This document shows, in pieces, positions 60,441 to 62,581 of a DNA stretch of 62,581 nucleotides. The DNA lies in contig LUZA01000015.1 of the NCBI GenBank assembly GCA_001603455.1, forward strand, positions 1 to 62,581, written 5' to 3'. The notes beneath the pieces were generated by a model. It was given only the letters and a program-made list of their open reading frames with translations, was not told the origin of the DNA and ran no database searches. Source of the stretch: Bacteroidales bacterium Bact_09 (lineage in GTDB: Bacteria; Bacteroidota; Bacteroidia; Bacteroidales; UBA932). The translations under genes were made by a program, and so were the position numbers. The first letter of the stretch is position 1. Every line of letters begins with the position of its first letter.

Positions 60441-61415
60441 ATGAAAATAGCCGGTACAGATCTGGGAAGAGAACCGCTTTTGCTTGCTCCCATGGAAAAT
60501 GTGAGTGACGCATCATTCCGTTATATATGCAAGGAATACGGAGCGGACATGATGTTTACGGAATTTGTTTCTGCTGACGGGCTGATACGCGATGTGTATA
60601 AAAGTCGTGAAAAACTGGTGATCGCAGACAGGGAAAGACCCATCGGGATACAGATATACGGACATATCCCCGAAGCTTTACTCCAGGCTGCCGTGATAGC
60701 CCAGGAAGCCTGTCCCGATGTGATAGACATCAATTTTGGATGTCCTAAAAACAAGATTGCCAAACGGGGTGCAGGAAGTGGCTGGTTGCGCGATCCCGGG
60801 GGTATGGTGGACATTACCCGCAGGCTGGTCCAGGCGGTAAAAGTGCCTGTCACCGTTAAAACCCGTCTGGGATGGGATGAAGAATCCATTATTATTGAGG
60901 ACCTGGCCGAAGCTTTGCAGGATGCGGGTATTGCAGCCCTCACCATCCATGGAAGGACAAGAACCCAGATGTACAAAGGAGAGGCAGACTGGACTCCCAT
61001 TGCCCGGGTCAGGGCTAATCCGCGCATGCATATACCCATAATTGGGAACGGGGATATTTGTACTCCGCAACAGGCACGCTATGCATTTGACACCTATGGT
61101 GTTGACGGTATTATGATAGGGAGGGCCAGTTTCGGTCATCCTTGGTTGTTCCGCGAGATCCGTCATTATTTGCAGACAGGGCAGGAACTGCCCCCGATGG
61201 GTGTTGCCGAACGTGTGTCACTGGCCAAGAGGCATCTGGCCAAGTCCATAGAAGTGAAGGGAGAGCGGGTAGGGGTCCTGGAAATGAGACGTCATTTGAA
61301 CAGTTATTTCAAGGGGCTCCCCGAGTTTAAACCTGTACGGTTAAAACTGGTAACCGAGAACGATCCGCAGCAATTGTTCTTTATTCTTGATTATATTGCA
61401 GAAAAATGGGGATGA
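60441..61415 (+). CDS. dusB: tRNA-dihydrouridine synthase B
   Basis: A 324 aa flavoenzyme reducing uridine to dihydrouridine in tRNA D-loops. TIM-barrel motifs: LLLAPMENVSDASFRYICKE, the catalytic Cys in DINFGCPKNKIAKRGAG, TIHGRTRTQMYKGEADW and GVDGIMIGRASFGHPW. The gene overlaps lpxK by ten bases. Confidence 0.95.
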   Translation: MKIAGTDLGREPLLLAPMENVSDASFRYICKEYGADMMFTEFVSADGLIRDVYKSREKLVIADRERPIGIQIYGHIPEALLQAAVIAQEACPDVIDINFGCPKNKIAKRGAGSGWLRDPGGMVDITRRLVQAVKVPVTVKTRLGWDEESIIIEDLAEALQDAGIAALTIHGRTRTQMYKGEADWTPIARVRANPRMHIPIIGNGDICTPQQARYAFDTYGVDGIMIGRASFGHPWLFREIRHYLQTGQELPPMGVAERVSLAKRHLAKSIEVKGERVGVLEMRRHLNSYFKGLPEFKPVRLKLVTENDPQQLFFILDYIAEKWG

Positions 61416-62404
61416 ATAAAACATATCTTACCTGGCTATCGCCTTATGCATGGGGGATCGCTTTGAGGCATTACCTGTATGACAGGGGTATCCTCAGATC
61501 CAGGTCTTTCCAGGTACCCGTGATCTGTGTAGGGAACATAACCGTTGGTGGAACGGGGAAGACGCCCATGACCGAATTCCTGGTGGGCAGACTCCTGGAT
61601 AAAGGCAAAAAACCCATGGTCCTTTCCCGGGGGTATGGAAGAAAAACCAGGGGATTCCGGTATGTCACCCTTTCCACTACAGCTTCTGTGGCAGGGGATG
61701 AGCCGATCCAGATCAAGAAACGTTTTCCCGAGGCAGTGGTGGCAGTATGTGAGGACAGGGTAAGGGGAGTACGCTGTCTGCTGGCAGACTATCCTCAAGA
61801 TCCCTGGATCATACTGGACGACGCTTACCAGCACAGGAGAATACGGGCCGGGAAGAACATCCTGATGACGGACTGTTCCAGGCCGTTCTGGAAAGATACG
61901 CTCCTTCCTTTTGGGCGTCTGCGGGACCTGCCATCTGCGGCACGCAGGGCAGATTGCCTTGTTTTTACACGCTGTCAGCCCACAAGTCCGTTTGCCGGAA
62001 TCATTGAAAGATCGTTACGGGACATACCGGTTTTTTCCACTACGATGTTTTACGGGGATCCGGTACCACTGAATAATCCGGGAACCATGCCGGAAAGAGG
62101 ATCTTCTGTCCTGCTGCTGACGGGCATAGCCAATGCCGCACCCCTGCGGGATCATCTGCAGGAGCAGTTTAAAGTGGAATACCATCTGGAATTTTCAGAT
62201 CACCACCGGTTTACGAAAAGAGATTTATCCCGGATAAAACACATGCTGGACGAGCATCCCGGCTGGCATTTGATCACAACAGCCAAAGATGCTGCACGTC
62301 TTTCCGGGTGCGGTATAGCAGGGTGGATCATTCCTATGGAAATCAGCTTTTTTTCAGAGGAAATCGCAACCGCATTTTTTCACCTAGTGACCGGCTTATG
62401 CTAG
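61406..62404 (+). CDS. lpxK: Tetraacyldisaccharide 4'-kinase (lipid A)
   Basis: A 332 aa inner-membrane-associated kinase that phosphorylates the 4' position of the lipid A precursor. Walker A GNITVGGTGKTPMTEFLV and the following LSRGYGRKTRGF, DDAYQHRRI and SDHHRFTKRDL are family-typical. The first ATG (61406) overlaps dusB; ATG 61412 is an alternative two codons later. Indicates a Gram-negative envelope with lipid A. Confidence 0.94.
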   Translation: MGMNKTYLTWLSPYAWGIALRHYLYDRGILRSRSFQVPVICVGNITVGGTGKTPMTEFLVGRLLDKGKKPMVLSRGYGRKTRGFRYVTLSTTASVAGDEPIQIKKRFPEAVVAVCEDRVRGVRCLLADYPQDPWIILDDAYQHRRIRAGKNILMTDCSRPFWKDTLLPFGRLRDLPSAARRADCLVFTRCQPTSPFAGIIERSLRDIPVFSTTMFYGDPVPLNNPGTMPERGSSVLLLTGIANAAPLRDHLQEQFKVEYHLEFSDHHRFTKRDLSRIKHMLDEHPGWHLITTAKDAARLSGCGIAGWIIPMEISFFSEEIATAFFHLVTGLC

Positions 62405-62415
62405 TGTGCTGCTCG

Positions 62416-62445
62416 TTGGCAAAACCGGCAAATTTCCTATATTCG
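62416..62445 (+). promoter_or_regulatory. Promoter at the right edge
   Basis: TTG at 62416-62418, a 19-base spacer and TATATTCG at 62438-62445. It should start a gene lying mostly beyond the window. Confidence 0.5.
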
Positions 62446-62467
62446 CAGAGAAATCCCGGGAGTGAAA

Positions 62468-62581
62468 ATGTCAGTCGTATTATGTTTGTATACTCAATAT
62501 GTTAATTCGTTGATCGGAAGTGGCGGGCTCGGGTATGTGTTTGTCAGGACCGGTACTGGTGTTCTGGATACTAGAGTTTTG
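62468..62581 (+). CDS. Possible start of an uncharacterised gene, truncated by the window end
   Basis: An ATG 22 bases after the promoter opens a frame of 38 codons that is still open at the last base (begins MSVVLCLYTQYVNSLIG). Too short to identify; it may instead be leader sequence of a later start. Confidence 0.25.
   Translation, partial: MSVVLCLYTQYVNSLIGSGGLGYVFVRTGTGVLDTRVL

Overview
The window is a chromosomal segment from a member of the Bacteroidota, most likely order Bacteroidales. Three things support this. There are two complete SusC/SusD outer-membrane pairs. Proteins carry BACON and DUF5689-like domains and many have lipobox signal peptides. Most transcription units start with the Bacteroidetes promoter form TTTG-N18/20-TAnnTTTG, with A-rich leaders instead of Shine-Dalgarno sites. 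I see no rRNA, IS element, phage or CRISPR array. Genus cannot be assigned from sequence inspection alone.

Layout. 1-1753: a LytS/LytTR two-component pair on the plus strand. It converges on a nine-gene minus-strand operon (8568-1780): an M28 peptidase lipoprotein, two paralogous alpha/beta-hydrolase lipoproteins (A, B), four tiny membrane peptides of 45, 26, 30 and 26 aa, and two further hydrolase paralogues (C, D). The peptides fall into two families in the order X-Y-X-Y. None reaches 60 aa, so gene callers with a length cutoff would miss them. I consider this the most novel item in the window. 8607-13006: comF, cdaA (c-di-AMP synthase), mutS2 and a small lipoprotein, then convergent metK. 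14494-21505: a secreted BACON/OB/non-specific nuclease, a TonB-dependent receptor and a BACON/OB lipoprotein, together looking like a surface nucleic-acid-capture locus. 21897-26466: yraN, manC, arginine deiminase, M55 aminopeptidase and pheS, followed by tRNA-Gly and tRNA-Leu. 26839-32339: fhs, an S58 peptidase, an OmpA-like protein and a TapB-like protein, with short gene remnants on both sides of the S58 gene.

32486-40820: carAB, then a partial S10 ribosomal operon (L3-L4-L23-L2-S19-L22-S3) with its own promoter and a strong terminator. rpsJ is missing in front and rplP and later genes are missing behind. 40972-45431: glycosyltransferase, M3 peptidase and serine hydrolase operon. 45517-56418: two divergent SusCD pairs with no local regulator or degradative enzyme, bounded at both ends by hairpin terminators that share a core sequence. 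56590-59339: rplM-rpsI-rpsB-tsf. 59425-62404: pfkA divergent from dusB-lpxK. A further promoter and the first codons of a possible gene lie at the right edge.

Most of the window is housekeeping. The accessory interest lies in the hydrolase/micropeptide operon, the nuclease/TonB locus and the divergent SusCD block.
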